Shown here: piece by piece, positions 34,652-44,309 of the stretch | Layout of the letters: each line of letters begins with the position of its first letter | Position numbering within the stretch: the stretch's first letter is position 1 | Assembly (NCBI GenBank): GCA_029449235.1 | Contig: JANATG010000002.1 | Location: 2,046,001-2,110,000 of the forward strand | DNA length: 64,000 nucleotides | Direction: 5' to 3' | Source of the DNA: Linnemannia schmuckeri | Lineage: Eukaryota > Mortierellomycota > Mortierellomycetes > Mortierellales > Mortierellaceae | Notes under the pieces: model-generated | The model's input: only the letters and a program-made list of their open reading frames with translations | What the model was told of the DNA's origin: nothing | Databases searched by the model: none | Translations under genes and position numbers: made by a program

Positions 34652-36547
34652 ATGACTTCCCTTCTAGCAACCAAAGTCGCCCACTTGCCAGAACTCCTCG
34701 TTCCTATTGGATTCCACCTAGACCCTCCTGACCTCCTCAAATGTGTCCAAGTCTCTCGGCTTTGGAACCACCATCTCATACCAATCCTTTGGCGAACAAT
34801 CGACGACAGTCATTACTCCTGGCCCATACTGACAAATACGAATTTTCACCGCGTTTCGTCAAAAGAAACCACACGACAGGTCCAGTCCATTTTTGAGACC
34901 TATGGCCTACATATCCGCCATCTTCGGCTCCACATAGACAGGATCATCTTGACCGCCAGTATCGCCAGGACATGTACCCGCTTGAGGTCATTGTCTGTCT
35001 CGCGTGACCCAATATATGTCTGTGTGGGATTGAACTCTGACGATTTGCCAAAGTCATTTGACAGGAACAACGGCGACCCTTACTCTCAATGCCTTGTCTC
35101 ACCCATACTGCAGGATCTTCCACGACCGGACTCACCACCGACAGAGAAGAACCTTCTCAACTGGATCGCGATACAGAGGTCCTGGCTACTCATTCTGGAG
35201 AACCCGTCGCTCGAATCTCTAGAGTTAGAAGGGGAGTGGGCTGTGGGCCCTTCAGGATCGACACAGTTTTTTATCGAGACCCTGTCAACCTTGAGCAAGT
35301 TGACTCGATTGAAAAATAAGGCAGTGCGGCTCACCCTCCAGACGCTTTTGGAATTATGCTCAGTCCTCCAGGACTATGAATCCGACATCCACATCGACAA
35401 TCATGACGAACACTTGACTACAGTCTTTCCTCACGTCCGCATTTTGACGATCCGTCAGTCTCAACTGCAAATCTCGGTATTGTTCAACTTTCTCTTACAT
35501 CTTCCCAACCTCGAGCAGCTTACATTAAATCACGTCATACCATCCGACAGCCTGGACTGGTGTTCAGGGACTGCCCTTGGAGGAACCCTGAGTCGACTCA
35601 AGGAATTAAATTTTACGCACACGGAGCTGCCTCTGGCAGGGTCCCTGAACCTGACACTGACCTATCACATCCTACCCTGGCTGCCTCATCTGACCGCACT
35701 GTCGATGAAAGTGCTTGAGTCTCGAACCGCCACCGTGCTTGCCAGTTGCTGCCCGCTCCTAGAGTCTGTCAAGTTGTCTGCTGTCCTGACAGACTTGTAT
35801 GATGTCGATACCGTTCCCACTCTTCTTTATAATTGTCCTAAGCTCAAGGTCCTGGACACGATCCGGTACTCTGTTGATGCAAATTCGTTGCTTGAGCGAC
35901 CCGTAGTTTGTAGACGGCTGGAGACATTTCGCTGCGGGATCGTTGGCCTACTTCGGTTGACAGCCGCAGAGGAGAACCTTTTGCTTTATAACCCTTGGTT
36001 GGCGTCACAGGTGGAGGATATGGAAGGCACAATGGACATAAGCACGTTGGCGGCAATGTTGAAGGAGAAAAAAGTCGCCTTACCAGAGGTCTTTTTAAAA
36101 GTCGTGCAGATCAAGAAACAACACCAACGTGTCTACAACGAGCTCGGAGAATTGACTAGTCTGAAAATACTCGATCTTGGACTCCGAAACTATGACCAGT
36201 GGCACTCATTCGCCACAGTGCCTATACAACGCCCCAACATATACCACACCAACGGCCAAGCTCACTACGAAGGATATGGCCCAACTCTCAACACTTTGAA
36301 GCTGTCTCTGGATTCTGGGCTGGACCGACTGAGTACTCTCGAGCGCCTGGAAGTGTTTGGCTTCAATGGAGTCGATCATCGGATCGGGATTGAGGAGCTC
36401 GATTGGATGTTGAAGAGTTGGCCACAGTTAAAGGAGGTGCGTGGACTCCAGCACCGACAGTTCTCGGCAATCAAGTTTTTGCACTGCCCAAAGACTGATG
36501 CATTGCGAGAACACATTCAGGAGCTACTACCCTCGCTTATCCTTTAA
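34652..36547 (+). CDS. F-box-like / leucine-rich-repeat protein
   Basis: Single exon, 631 aa. The N-terminus has an F-box-like helix set (LPELLVPIGFHLDPPDLLK, then CVQVSRLWNHHLIPILWRTI), which in this fold binds Skp1 of SCF ubiquitin ligases. The rest is built of irregular leucine-rich segments (RHLRLHIDRI, SLESLELEGEW, LEQLTLNHVI, LKELNFTHTELPL, LKVLDTIRYS, LKILDLGLRNYD, LERLEVFGFNGVD), consistent with a substrate-binding LRR domain. Such large intronless F-box/LRR genes are typical of expanded families in Mucoromycota (family knowledge). No substrate can be named. Confidence 0.8.
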   Translation: MTSLLATKVAHLPELLVPIGFHLDPPDLLKCVQVSRLWNHHLIPILWRTIDDSHYSWPILTNTNFHRVSSKETTRQVQSIFETYGLHIRHLRLHIDRIILTASIARTCTRLRSLSVSRDPIYVCVGLNSDDLPKSFDRNNGDPYSQCLVSPILQDLPRPDSPPTEKNLLNWIAIQRSWLLILENPSLESLELEGEWAVGPSGSTQFFIETLSTLSKLTRLKNKAVRLTLQTLLELCSVLQDYESDIHIDNHDEHLTTVFPHVRILTIRQSQLQISVLFNFLLHLPNLEQLTLNHVIPSDSLDWCSGTALGGTLSRLKELNFTHTELPLAGSLNLTLTYHILPWLPHLTALSMKVLESRTATVLASCCPLLESVKLSAVLTDLYDVDTVPTLLYNCPKLKVLDTIRYSVDANSLLERPVVCRRLETFRCGIVGLLRLTAAEENLLLYNPWLASQVEDMEGTMDISTLAAMLKEKKVALPEVFLKVVQIKKQHQRVYNELGELTSLKILDLGLRNYDQWHSFATVPIQRPNIYHTNGQAHYEGYGPTLNTLKLSLDSGLDRLSTLERLEVFGFNGVDHRIGIEELDWMLKSWPQLKEVRGLQHRQFSAIKFLHCPKTDALREHIQELLPSLIL

Positions 36548-38104
36548 ACCCAACTCACTCTCTGAGTGCTGATAATGTCGTTTTTTTCTCGACTTAAAAA
36601 CGCGGGCCATTTTTTTCCGTGCCAATTATTTCTCTTCTTTCACCTTTGACATCTCACTCACTCGAATGCAGTAACATTAACCATATCGAACGCGTATTTT
36701 ACTTATTTTTTTTTTCGTGCGGTGATTGCTCAGCCCTTTAAGTCTTTATTTCAAAATGTAATAAATTTTGCAACTCGTGGCAAAAAAAACATCACGTTTG
36801 ATAAGGGTCTTACAGAATGGAGGGGTTGTTCTTGTATTTTTGTTTTTTTCTTTCACAGCCACAACGACACAGACAGGATCACAAGGAGGGACATCGACTA
36901 TGACCCCGACTGCATCACTACCACATTTGTCTCTCTCCGTCTCCTTGCCGGCAAGCGCGTGTGGATACATCAAATCCACAAGTGTTATCGGCGCTCACGA
37001 CAGTGGTACAATCAGACGCCCTTTCACTTCCAGTCCTTTGCGGTAGGATAAATGTACAAGCGATTATAGGATCAGGGTCACCAGCTAGACAATCATGTCC
37101 AAAGCTAAATACGCATTGATGCACGATCTTTGTTTCTTCACTTCCTTCTTTCAGTAGGTTCAAAGTGTGTCAGCACCGAACTTGGAGCTTTACGGAAGAA
37201 ACATCCCAGTCACTCTCGATCAAGCCCGAATGGTACCGTCCCATATCTTTGTTTCGTATTTTTTGTTTTACGCCAAGATTAGCATTCATGCTGTTTATGT
37301 CCAACTTTGGCGCCCATTCTGCTGCGATGTCTATGCCTTCATCCCTTTCTTTGCTTAGCAGCTTCAATCTGGGTCATGCCAATTGATCAAAGCATGAAAA
37401 GTTTCGCTCAAGCCCAGGATCAAGCTGGTCAACAGTCTGACACGAAAATACCCACCGCCAACTACGGGTAGGCCCTCTGAAGACGCATTGACACAAGTCG
37501 CTCGGGCCAAATTTTAGGCGAAAAACCTGAACAACCTTGACCACCGAGATAAGCTCTTAAGAACGAATATGAAAAAGAAAAGAATAAACGATATGACGTT
37601 GAAAGGTTCAAACTAAGCAAAGCGGAGATCGGTGAAGATGAAAGTCCTACAGGTAAGGTTCAGTGTTGTTAATTGACAACCACTCAAACTTACAGTTTCT
37701 GCTTTGTCCATGAGAGGCACAGCTAAATTAACCACAGCTCGCGCTCTGACTTTTTTTTTTTTTTTTTTTATTTCGTAAGTAGATCCGCGTCGCTTTTCTC
37801 AACACGCCATACACGCCAAACATGTACAGTGAAACCCGTCACCATGTATTTTTTTAAAAAAAGTAATAGGTGATCTCGACCGGAAAAACAAGTCTGACGG
37901 CAGATATGCAGATTAAAGAAAACCTGATCCTGAACCGAATGGAAAATCTACAAACAGGTTTAAACACTTCGTCCAAATGACATTGGACCCAAGCGCATGC
38001 GCTTGTCGATCACCTTGATCATCTTCTGAAAAAAAGTGTTCTTCAAAAAGACGGTTTCCAAATGTATTTTGAATGTATAAAATCAAAAGATATTTATTAT
38101 AGCG
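36548..38104. other. A/T-rich intergenic region with possible gene relics
   Basis: Exon-like pieces on the plus strand have splice-like borders but do not join into one frame: 36860-37045 (after TTCACAG, before GTAGGA), 37157-37230 (GTTCAAAGTG..., before GTACCG), 37362-37468, and 37518-37652 (after TTTTAG, before GTAAGG), the last rich in Lys/Glu. Stops break every continuous reading. A 19-T run lies at 37751-37769. This may be a decayed gene or a non-coding transcript; no family is recognised. Confidence 0.35.
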
Positions 38105-39214
38105 TTAAGCGCAATATGGTTGTTGCTGCGAGGGGATCGAAGGAGCGGTATTCGTGGGTGTCATTGGATGAACGCCGGTCGTGGGCTCGAATGGTTGAGA
38201 AAGTACAAGTGGAGCAGCCTGTTGTTGTAACTGTGGTTGCTGCTGTAGCTGTGGTTGCTGCTGCTGCTGCTGTTGCTGTTGCTGAAGAGGCGCCTGACTA
38301 GCTGGCTGAAGATCCGTGGGTAAGATGGTGGGGATGGGCTGAGGGACCTCGAAATGCTCGTGTTGGTCCTTGTACTGGGCCTTTTGGGGTGCAGGGTACT
38401 GGTATACGACCTGGGGTGGCGGCAAATTCGATTCCTGAACATTCGCTCCGACCTTGTATGCTTCTCCACCAGTACCTGCATTATTGTTATTGTTGATGTC
38501 GCCGAGAAGGATGGGTTTCTGTGAAGTAGAGTAGCCTGGGTGAGGAGCGACGGTAGCACCATTTCCGGCAAGGATAGTAGCAGCGGGGACCCCAAGATTA
38601 GGACCAGACGATTGAGCGTGCTCGATCATCGCATGTGTCGACCCGGTCTGCCCTCCATCATGAACCACAGGTTGTTCATGACCATCATTGTACTGTGGGA
38701 GATAGTCCCGCTTAGGATCCATAGGTCCCCAAACCAAAGTCAACGGAATCTCGAACAGGACAAAGAACCCCAACAACGCTGAGAGAAATTTGTTGGTCCA
38801 GTTCAATCGACACCACGTCTTCCCTCCCCTACCACGACCTCCGCACTTGAACGCAGATCCATTGCCATCATTGTCAGTCGCCTGGACCATCGAAAAGATG
38901 CTGACATAGATTAACAGTACCGCCAGGATGAGTAAAAGGGCCACACGGAGAAATTTGTGCACGAACCGGAACCCCTTTATGGCATAGAAATAGATCAATA
39001 CAAAAAGGACCGAAAGGATGATCTCGAAGTAGTCTTGCCAGAGGAGGGATGGTATCCGGGGTTCGTCGGGGTGTTTGGTAGGGTTGTTGTTGAGGGAGGC
39101 TTGGAAGGAATAAAGGGCGATCATGAGGATAAGGTTTATGATGGCCAGGATGAAGAGTGCGATCCGGATGCGGCGGACGACTTTTAGTTGGATCGTTGGG
39201 GGTACTATGGCCAT
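38105..39214 (-). CDS. Four-pass membrane protein with poly-Gln C-terminal tail (A)
   Basis: Single exon, 369 aa. Four hydrophobic segments: about residues 14-35 (RIALFILAIINLILMIALYS), 60-80 (YFEIILSVLFVLIYFYAI), 90-110 (VALLLILAVLLIYVSIF) and 138-160 (FLSALLGFFVLFEIPLTLVW). The layout resembles MARVEL-type proteins, with both ends cytoplasmic. The loop between segments 3 and 4 carries two Cys (FKCGG and KTWCR) that could form a disulfide. The last 200 residues are a hydrophilic tail rich in Pro, Asn and Gln, including an 11-Gln run. It has the same architecture as the next gene on this strand, but sequence identity is low. Function unknown; a role at the plasma membrane or in vesicles is speculation. 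Confidence 0.72.
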   Translation of the reverse strand: MAIVPPTIQLKVVRRIRIALFILAIINLILMIALYSFQASLNNNPTKHPDEPRIPSLLWQDYFEIILSVLFVLIYFYAIKGFRFVHKFLRVALLLILAVLLIYVSIFSMVQATDNDGNGSAFKCGGRGRGGKTWCRLNWTNKFLSALLGFFVLFEIPLTLVWGPMDPKRDYLPQYNDGHEQPVVHDGGQTGSTHAMIEHAQSSGPNLGVPAATILAGNGATVAPHPGYSTSQKPILLGDINNNNNAGTGGEAYKVGANVQESNLPPPQVVYQYPAPQKAQYKDQHEHFEVPQPIPTILPTDLQPASQAPLQQQQQQQQQQPQLQQQPQLQQQAAPLVLSQPFEPTTGVHPMTPTNTAPSIPSQQQPYCA

Positions 39215-39657
39215 TGCTGCTGTGTCTTTTTTTTTGTGAAGGGGAGGAGATTGGGTAGAGAGGGAGAATAAGATGGATGAAGGGATTTGAGGAAGTTAGG
39301 AGAGAAAGTAGAAGGTGAAGGGTAAAAGAAAGAGAAAGATGAAGAACGAGAAAAGGGAGGATCGTCAGTGCTTTATATTTCTCTCACTTTCCCTCGCTTC
39401 TTCCTCGGTCAAGCACTGGCATTTTCAGGCATTCGAAAATCATGACGACATTTTTTTTGTCATTAGTGTTAAGGTTACCGGGGCATAAATGGGTCTAAAT
39501 CCCCGGAGAAGGAAAAAATACAAAGGGTTGTAGTGCGGTCATTGTTGACTCTTCAATAAAAACTACCTCGCCACTGCCATTGGATGGAAGCAACACGCTT
39601 GTCTTTGCTCGCATTATCGATTTCGTAGTACACGTCGTCTCGCTCGATTTTATTTAA

Positions 39658-39688
<31 letters not shown>

Positions 39689-40054
39689 ACGCACCTATGG
39701 CTTTCAGGATCAAGACTGATGGTGTTGAAACGTAGGGTGTTCATCAGCTGCGCTTCGCCCATAAATGATGAAGAAGGTGTTCACTATTCCGTCTTTTTTC
39801 GTCCGAAGCAGTACTTCTCTCCGTTTCTGGCAAATTCTGCTGTCGCTGTCGCAAAAGGACAAATAACCTAAGGGTGACTCCGCCGCTCCTCCACATACCT
39901 CTGATAGTGACAATTTCCGTTCTGTCCGACCCTGCACGCCCGTAGAGGCGCATGCGTTTTTAATATTATTTTGGTTGCCGGGTAAGATGGCGAGAGGGAA
40001 TCATTATGTATGCAGAAAGGTAATAAAAAAAAGGAAGCTAATTACAAAGGTATG
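39215..40054. other. Intergenic between the two four-pass genes
   Basis: No gene supported. The part at 39240-39370 is purine-rich on the plus strand, i.e. a C/T-rich leader for gene A. A 28-T run lies in the middle. Confidence 0.5.
39661..39688 (+). repeat. Poly-T tract, 28 nt
   Basis: Uninterrupted T run in intergenic DNA. Confidence 0.95.
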
Positions 40055-41086
40055 TTACTGAGGAGGATGGACGGGCGACTGGTGACCGACAGAGGGAGAA
40101 GGAGTCGAGTACCCTCCAGCAGGTAGAACAGGGGAGACGGCAACCGAGGCATCACCGGAACTTGTGTAAGGGGCAATAGCCTGTCCGCCTGGCTGAGGAG
40201 TTGTCGTGACCAACGATCCAGGAACCATAGGCTGAACAGTTACCGTCTGTTGTTGTTGTGGATAGGGGTTCTGCTGCTGGTGCTGTAATGGTTGTTGACC
40301 AGGTTGAAGGGGCTGGTAGAATTGCTGTTGTTGCTGTTGTTGTGGTGTAAGCTGGTAAAGTGGTTGTGGCTGGAACTGTTGTTGCTGTTGTGCTTGTCCT
40401 GGAGCCTCAAGCTTGTGTGTTGCGTTCTGGGGAGGCTGTTGCTGCGCCAGCATATAGGATTGCTGTTGCTGAGGATAGTATACACCCTGCTGCTGGAATT
40501 GCTGCTGCGGATAGGTCTGTTGCATGGAAGGAGGAGTCTGCATCGCCAGATGGTAAGGGACAATGTTAGGGCCTGGCTGCCCTCCTCCTGTTCCACCTGC
40601 TCCGCCTGCTCCACCTGCTACTGCTGATCCGGTGGACGGGTTAGGATCAGTCTCCTTGAGAGTCAAGGCATTCTCATACATGATCAAGAACCCAGCGACA
40701 GTACCAAAGATATGGATGGCACGGTTAACACCACAAGCGTTCTTGACGACCGAGTTGCCGCAAAGAAAGACCTTTGACATAAAGACATTAGAGAGGTTGT
40801 TCAGATGGTAGTAGAGCGCGTAGACCGCCATAACAAAGAGCACAAAAGCACGGACATAACGAGGTACTTTTGCGGGGAACCGAGGCACGGCGGCGTAGAC
40901 AAAGATAAGGAAGAGAAGGGCGTGGTCGGCAATGATGAGCTGCTGTGAAGTGGAGAGCGTACGTAAGGCGAGGCTGTTGGCGTTAAGGCTGCTGAAATAG
41001 AGGGGCCAATAGATTGCGTAAAGGATTATGACAAGGAGAATCAGGGCGGCGATTCCGATCCTGAGTCGCGCCAGGAGGACTGACAT
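40055..41086 (-). CDS. Four-pass membrane protein with poly-Gln C-terminal tail (B)
   Basis: Single exon, 343 aa. Hydrophobic segments at about residues 10-32 (GIAALILLVIILYAIYWPLY), 48-66 (QLIIADHALLFLIFVYAAV), 78-95 (VRAFVLFVMAVYALYY) and 124-140 (IHIFGTVAGFLIMY). As in gene A, two Cys lie in the loop before segment 4 (VFLCGN and KNACGV). The C-terminal 180 residues are Gln/Pro/Tyr-rich with repeated QQQ runs. A MARVEL-like fold is plausible; no family motif is certain. It lies 840 bp upstream of gene A on the same strand, and could be an ancient tandem duplicate. Confidence 0.72.
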   Translation of the reverse strand: MSVLLARLRIGIAALILLVIILYAIYWPLYFSSLNANSLALRTLSTSQQLIIADHALLFLIFVYAAVPRFPAKVPRYVRAFVLFVMAVYALYYHLNNLSNVFMSKVFLCGNSVVKNACGVNRAIHIFGTVAGFLIMYENALTLKETDPNPSTGSAVAGGAGGAGGTGGGQPGPNIVPYHLAMQTPPSMQQTYPQQQFQQQGVYYPQQQQSYMLAQQQPPQNATHKLEAPGQAQQQQQFQPQPLYQLTPQQQQQQQFYQPLQPGQQPLQHQQQNPYPQQQQTVTVQPMVPGSLVTTTPQPGGQAIAPYTSSGDASVAVSPVLPAGGYSTPSPSVGHQSPVHPPQ

Positions 41087-41829
41087 GGCGACGATGGAGA
41101 GTGTGAATGAGGCAAAGGTGAAGAGGTGGAGGAGGAAGAAGAAAAGTGGATGAGGAAAAGAAGGAGAGGAGAGAATGTGGCAAAGAGACGAGGAGGAAGG
41201 AAGGAAAAAAAAAAAAAAAAAAAAAAAAAAGTGCCGAGAGGGAATAGAGCAGAATCAGGTACAATCTTGTACGCCATGGGTCAGGAACAGAGACAGGGAG
41301 TGGGCCAAAGGAAGGGGGACTATGAGCAATTAGAGTCGAAGGCAGTGTTCATCGCACGCCGCACTTTTATTTCCTTTCGGCTGTCGACTCTTTTTTTTAT
41401 AAAAAAAATGACAAACTTAAAAATTGGCTCTCACAGCACACACACACATACACCCGCAAATACACAAGTTCTCCCTCTCAATCACATCCCTTTATCCCTC
41501 CTTAACTAGTGCTATTGGTACAGAGCGAGAAATAAACAGCTCGTTCCACCAATGTATTTTTTGTCGATCCTCTCAGCCAATGCTTGGGGCAAGTCAACAG
41601 TCAAACAAAGGGAGGAGGGGTTCCTATCTGTCTGATGTTCCAGTCGCCTTTTTTTAATGTAGTCACGAAAGGAAGCTAGTCTGAATTATGCTGACTGTGT
41701 TATCCATGAAGCGGACGATGAGGTATGTGGGCGGTTGATGGTGATGGGGCGTGTGTTGGCTGTGTAAAAATGCGACTGCCATTGCGACGCCTCCCAAACT
41801 CGGGCACATCAAGTTGTTCCCCTGCGCAA
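41087..41829. other. Intergenic, four-pass gene B promoter to TAF14 3' end
   Basis: The part at 41100-41204 is a purine tract on the plus strand (pyrimidine leader of gene B), followed by 26 A. No coding frame is supported in 41240-41829. Confidence 0.5.
41205..41230 (+). repeat. Poly-A tract, 26 nt
   Basis: Uninterrupted A run upstream of four-pass gene B. Confidence 0.95.
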
Positions 41830-43628
41830 CTAACCTTCCAGTCTCTTGGTGCAAAATTGCCAAAGTTGATTCAGCAGGTCGTCGCCCAGTGTCCGTAAAT
41901 CAATCTGGTATTCGCCCGCTATTACATGACGACATAAATGAGCAAATATTTAGTGATATTTCCCTTGGACACCAGAAGAGGGGTAACACGGAGTACAAAA
42001 ACACTAGCATCGCCTGCTCATTACCTTCGCCGTCTTCCCGCACATACATCTCCGAGGTCTGATTGGCCTTGACCATCTTGATGACCTCGATGAGATCCGA
42101 AGCCTGTAGCCGCTGGAACTTTTCTGCCAACACATGCACATTGATCTATCAATAACAGAATTGCCCCGCACGAAGAACATAAAGTGAGCGTAAGTTACTC
42201 CTCACGTATCCATTGAGCTGATAGTTGCTCCTCTCAGATAAATCGGTAACGGTACCTCACTATCCCATTCGTCTTCTGATGCAGCACTGCTGTCACCGTG
42301 GCTGTCTTCGTCCGAACTCCTGTCTGCCTTGACCCGTTTTGACTTCTCCTTCAATATCGCGTCCTTTCGCCGCTTATGAGCCTTTCCATCAATCCCGCTG
42401 TCGTTGCTGGACATCTGGCTATCTCGATCTGATATCGTCTCCACAGGTCGGTTCAACAACTTGAAGAAACTTGGCTTGATATCGGGCTTAAACGACTAAA
42501 AACATATAGGGCATAGTATCATAGTGAGTAGGCGATTGAACATAGTAAAGAGAGCACAATCTGGGCCGGGAGCAAAAGGTAGTCAAGAAGCACAAGGTAT
42601 CTATACCAGAGTATGTTCGATCTCGTAGTGGTTTTGTTGAAAGTTTAGGTCATGATCCAGCATCGCTGGCGAGTCCGCATTGTCGACAAAGTGCAGCATA
42701 ATCTTCATGTCGAACTCGCCCCACCCCTTTTCCTGCAGCTGAAAGGGAAACTTTGTCACTTCTAAAACAAAAAAAGGCCACCGAGAAGATTGATTAGTAT
42801 AAGTGAGAACATCATGGTGATGGTCCATGCAACCCAGTCGTCAGCGTGCAGAAGCGAAACCTGATAGTAATCCAAAAGTGGTGACTTACTCCGCAGAGGC
42901 TGTTCAAAGGTATGGTGCAGGATGTATTCGACGTGGTCAACATAGGGTAATGACTCTTCCTCCCCGTTGGCGTTGATCCCCATGAGTGATATCTTCCACT
43001 TGCGCATCGGGAACCCATTCTGTTTCTGTCCCTTGACGATGTGCTGGTCCGTGATCACCTGTGAGCGGATAGACCAGAGAATAAAGAAACGCCACCAAAA
43101 ATTAAAAAACTGCATCATTCCACTGCTGTTCCTGTTTCCCTCGAGTCCTTCTCTGCGCCTGCCTGTTGGTCGTACGTATTATTCGTGTTTGCTTAGGTAC
43201 CTTGATCTCCTTGGTGATACTTTTCTATCGGGTTGACAGTCAAAAAAAAAAAAAAAATAGGTGAGCTTGAGTATCACCTGGGGGATGAAAAAAGTGAGAA
43301 AAAGGCAGAGAAAAAGGAAAATAATAAAAAAAGCGATAGTAGAGAACAAGGGGTGAGGATAAAGGGAAGGAAAGCGTGAGAGGTGGAGATTAAAGTTGGA
43401 GATGGGGTAAAAAGGGGGTTCTCAGGGGAGGGGGCATCTGATGAGGGTCTTCATCGTCGTCGTCTCCCTGTGACCCTTGTTTTCTGTGGGCAGCATGTGC
43501 GTGGGTGTGTCTGGGCTTGTTTGATGGGTTCCATGAGAGCCTTTTTTTTTGAGGGTGTGTGTGCGCGTTTTTTTTGTTGTGGGCGCGTGTATGTGAGTAA
43601 AGAGCAAGTTTGTTCATACCTGTGGCAT
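41830..43628 (-). CDS. TAF14: TAF14-like YEATS/ET-domain protein
   Basis: Reader of acylated histone lysines, shared in yeast by TFIID, TFIIF, SWI/SNF, INO80 and NuA3. Seven exons: 43628-43620, 43224-43201, 43058-42890, 42761-42607, 42495-42256, 42145-42025, 41918-41830; all phases agree and give 268 aa. It begins MPQKSITKEIKVITDQHIV. The YEATS domain shows MRKWKISLMGI, HTFEQPLR and the Trp-Gly of KGWGEFDMKIMLHFV, then LDHDLNFQQNHYEIEHTL. A Lys/Ser/Asp-rich linker follows, then an ET domain with the acidic strand motif YQIDLRTLGDDLLNQLWQF. The first two coding exons are only 9 and 24 nt, and the first intron is 395 nt. It is divergent from XPD, a partner in the pre-initiation complex. Confidence 0.88.
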
Positions 43629-44309
43629 AGTTTGCGTGTTGTGTGTTTGTTTGTGTTGTGTGGGCGAAAGGTGAAAAGAGAGGAGACGCGTTCCGTTCCT
43701 GAGACTTGTGCAGTCAAAGTATTGGTGGGCGGAGAAGCTGTGAAGGCAAGGTGGAGGTATGAGGGGTTGAGCAAGCAAGATAAGAGAGGGTAGAGAGTTG
43801 TGTGAGGGTAGGCAGAGTGGTGTTGAACTTTTTCGTTGCTGAGGTGGGAGAAGGAGGGTGAAGAGGCAGGGAAAGTGTCAATTGGAACACGAGCAAGAGA
43901 ACAAAAGAAGGAAGGTGGGTGTTGAATAGTGAGGTTGGGAAAGAAGAAAGAACGAAAAGGAGAAACAAGGAAGGACAAAAGAAATAAGGGGTTTTAACTG
44001 GTAGGTGGTGCAAGGTTGCTACATGCGCACATACTAGACCAACCCACACAGTTAAGGGTGACGACATCGACCATGAAAGTGACTGCTATGCGCGCCTCCA
44101 GCTCGAGAACAAGCTAAAAAAAAGAAGCGCAACAAAGAGCATAAAAAGGGCAAACGAATCGTACCTCCTTGTTCGCTTCTTGTCTTTGTTCATTCTTCTT
44201 TTCCTTGATTTGTCTTTTGCCAAAGTGCACTCTGTTTCTGACATTCAAAGAATAAAACACACATCAATAACAATAACTCAGTACCACTATCCAACCATCT
44301 CTTTTTGCC
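43629..44309. other. Divergent promoter region, TAF14 / XPD
   Basis: The two start codons are 681 bp apart and point away from each other. The TAF14 side (43650-43980) is purine-rich on the plus strand. A 117-codon frame at 43714-44067 on the minus strand is low-complexity and is not called. Confidence 0.5.

Noticed and set aside
40292..40627. Leu-rich plus-strand frame opposite four-pass gene B
   Set aside because: It arises from reading CAG/CAA repeats on the opposite strand; the minus frame has membrane helices and a proper start.
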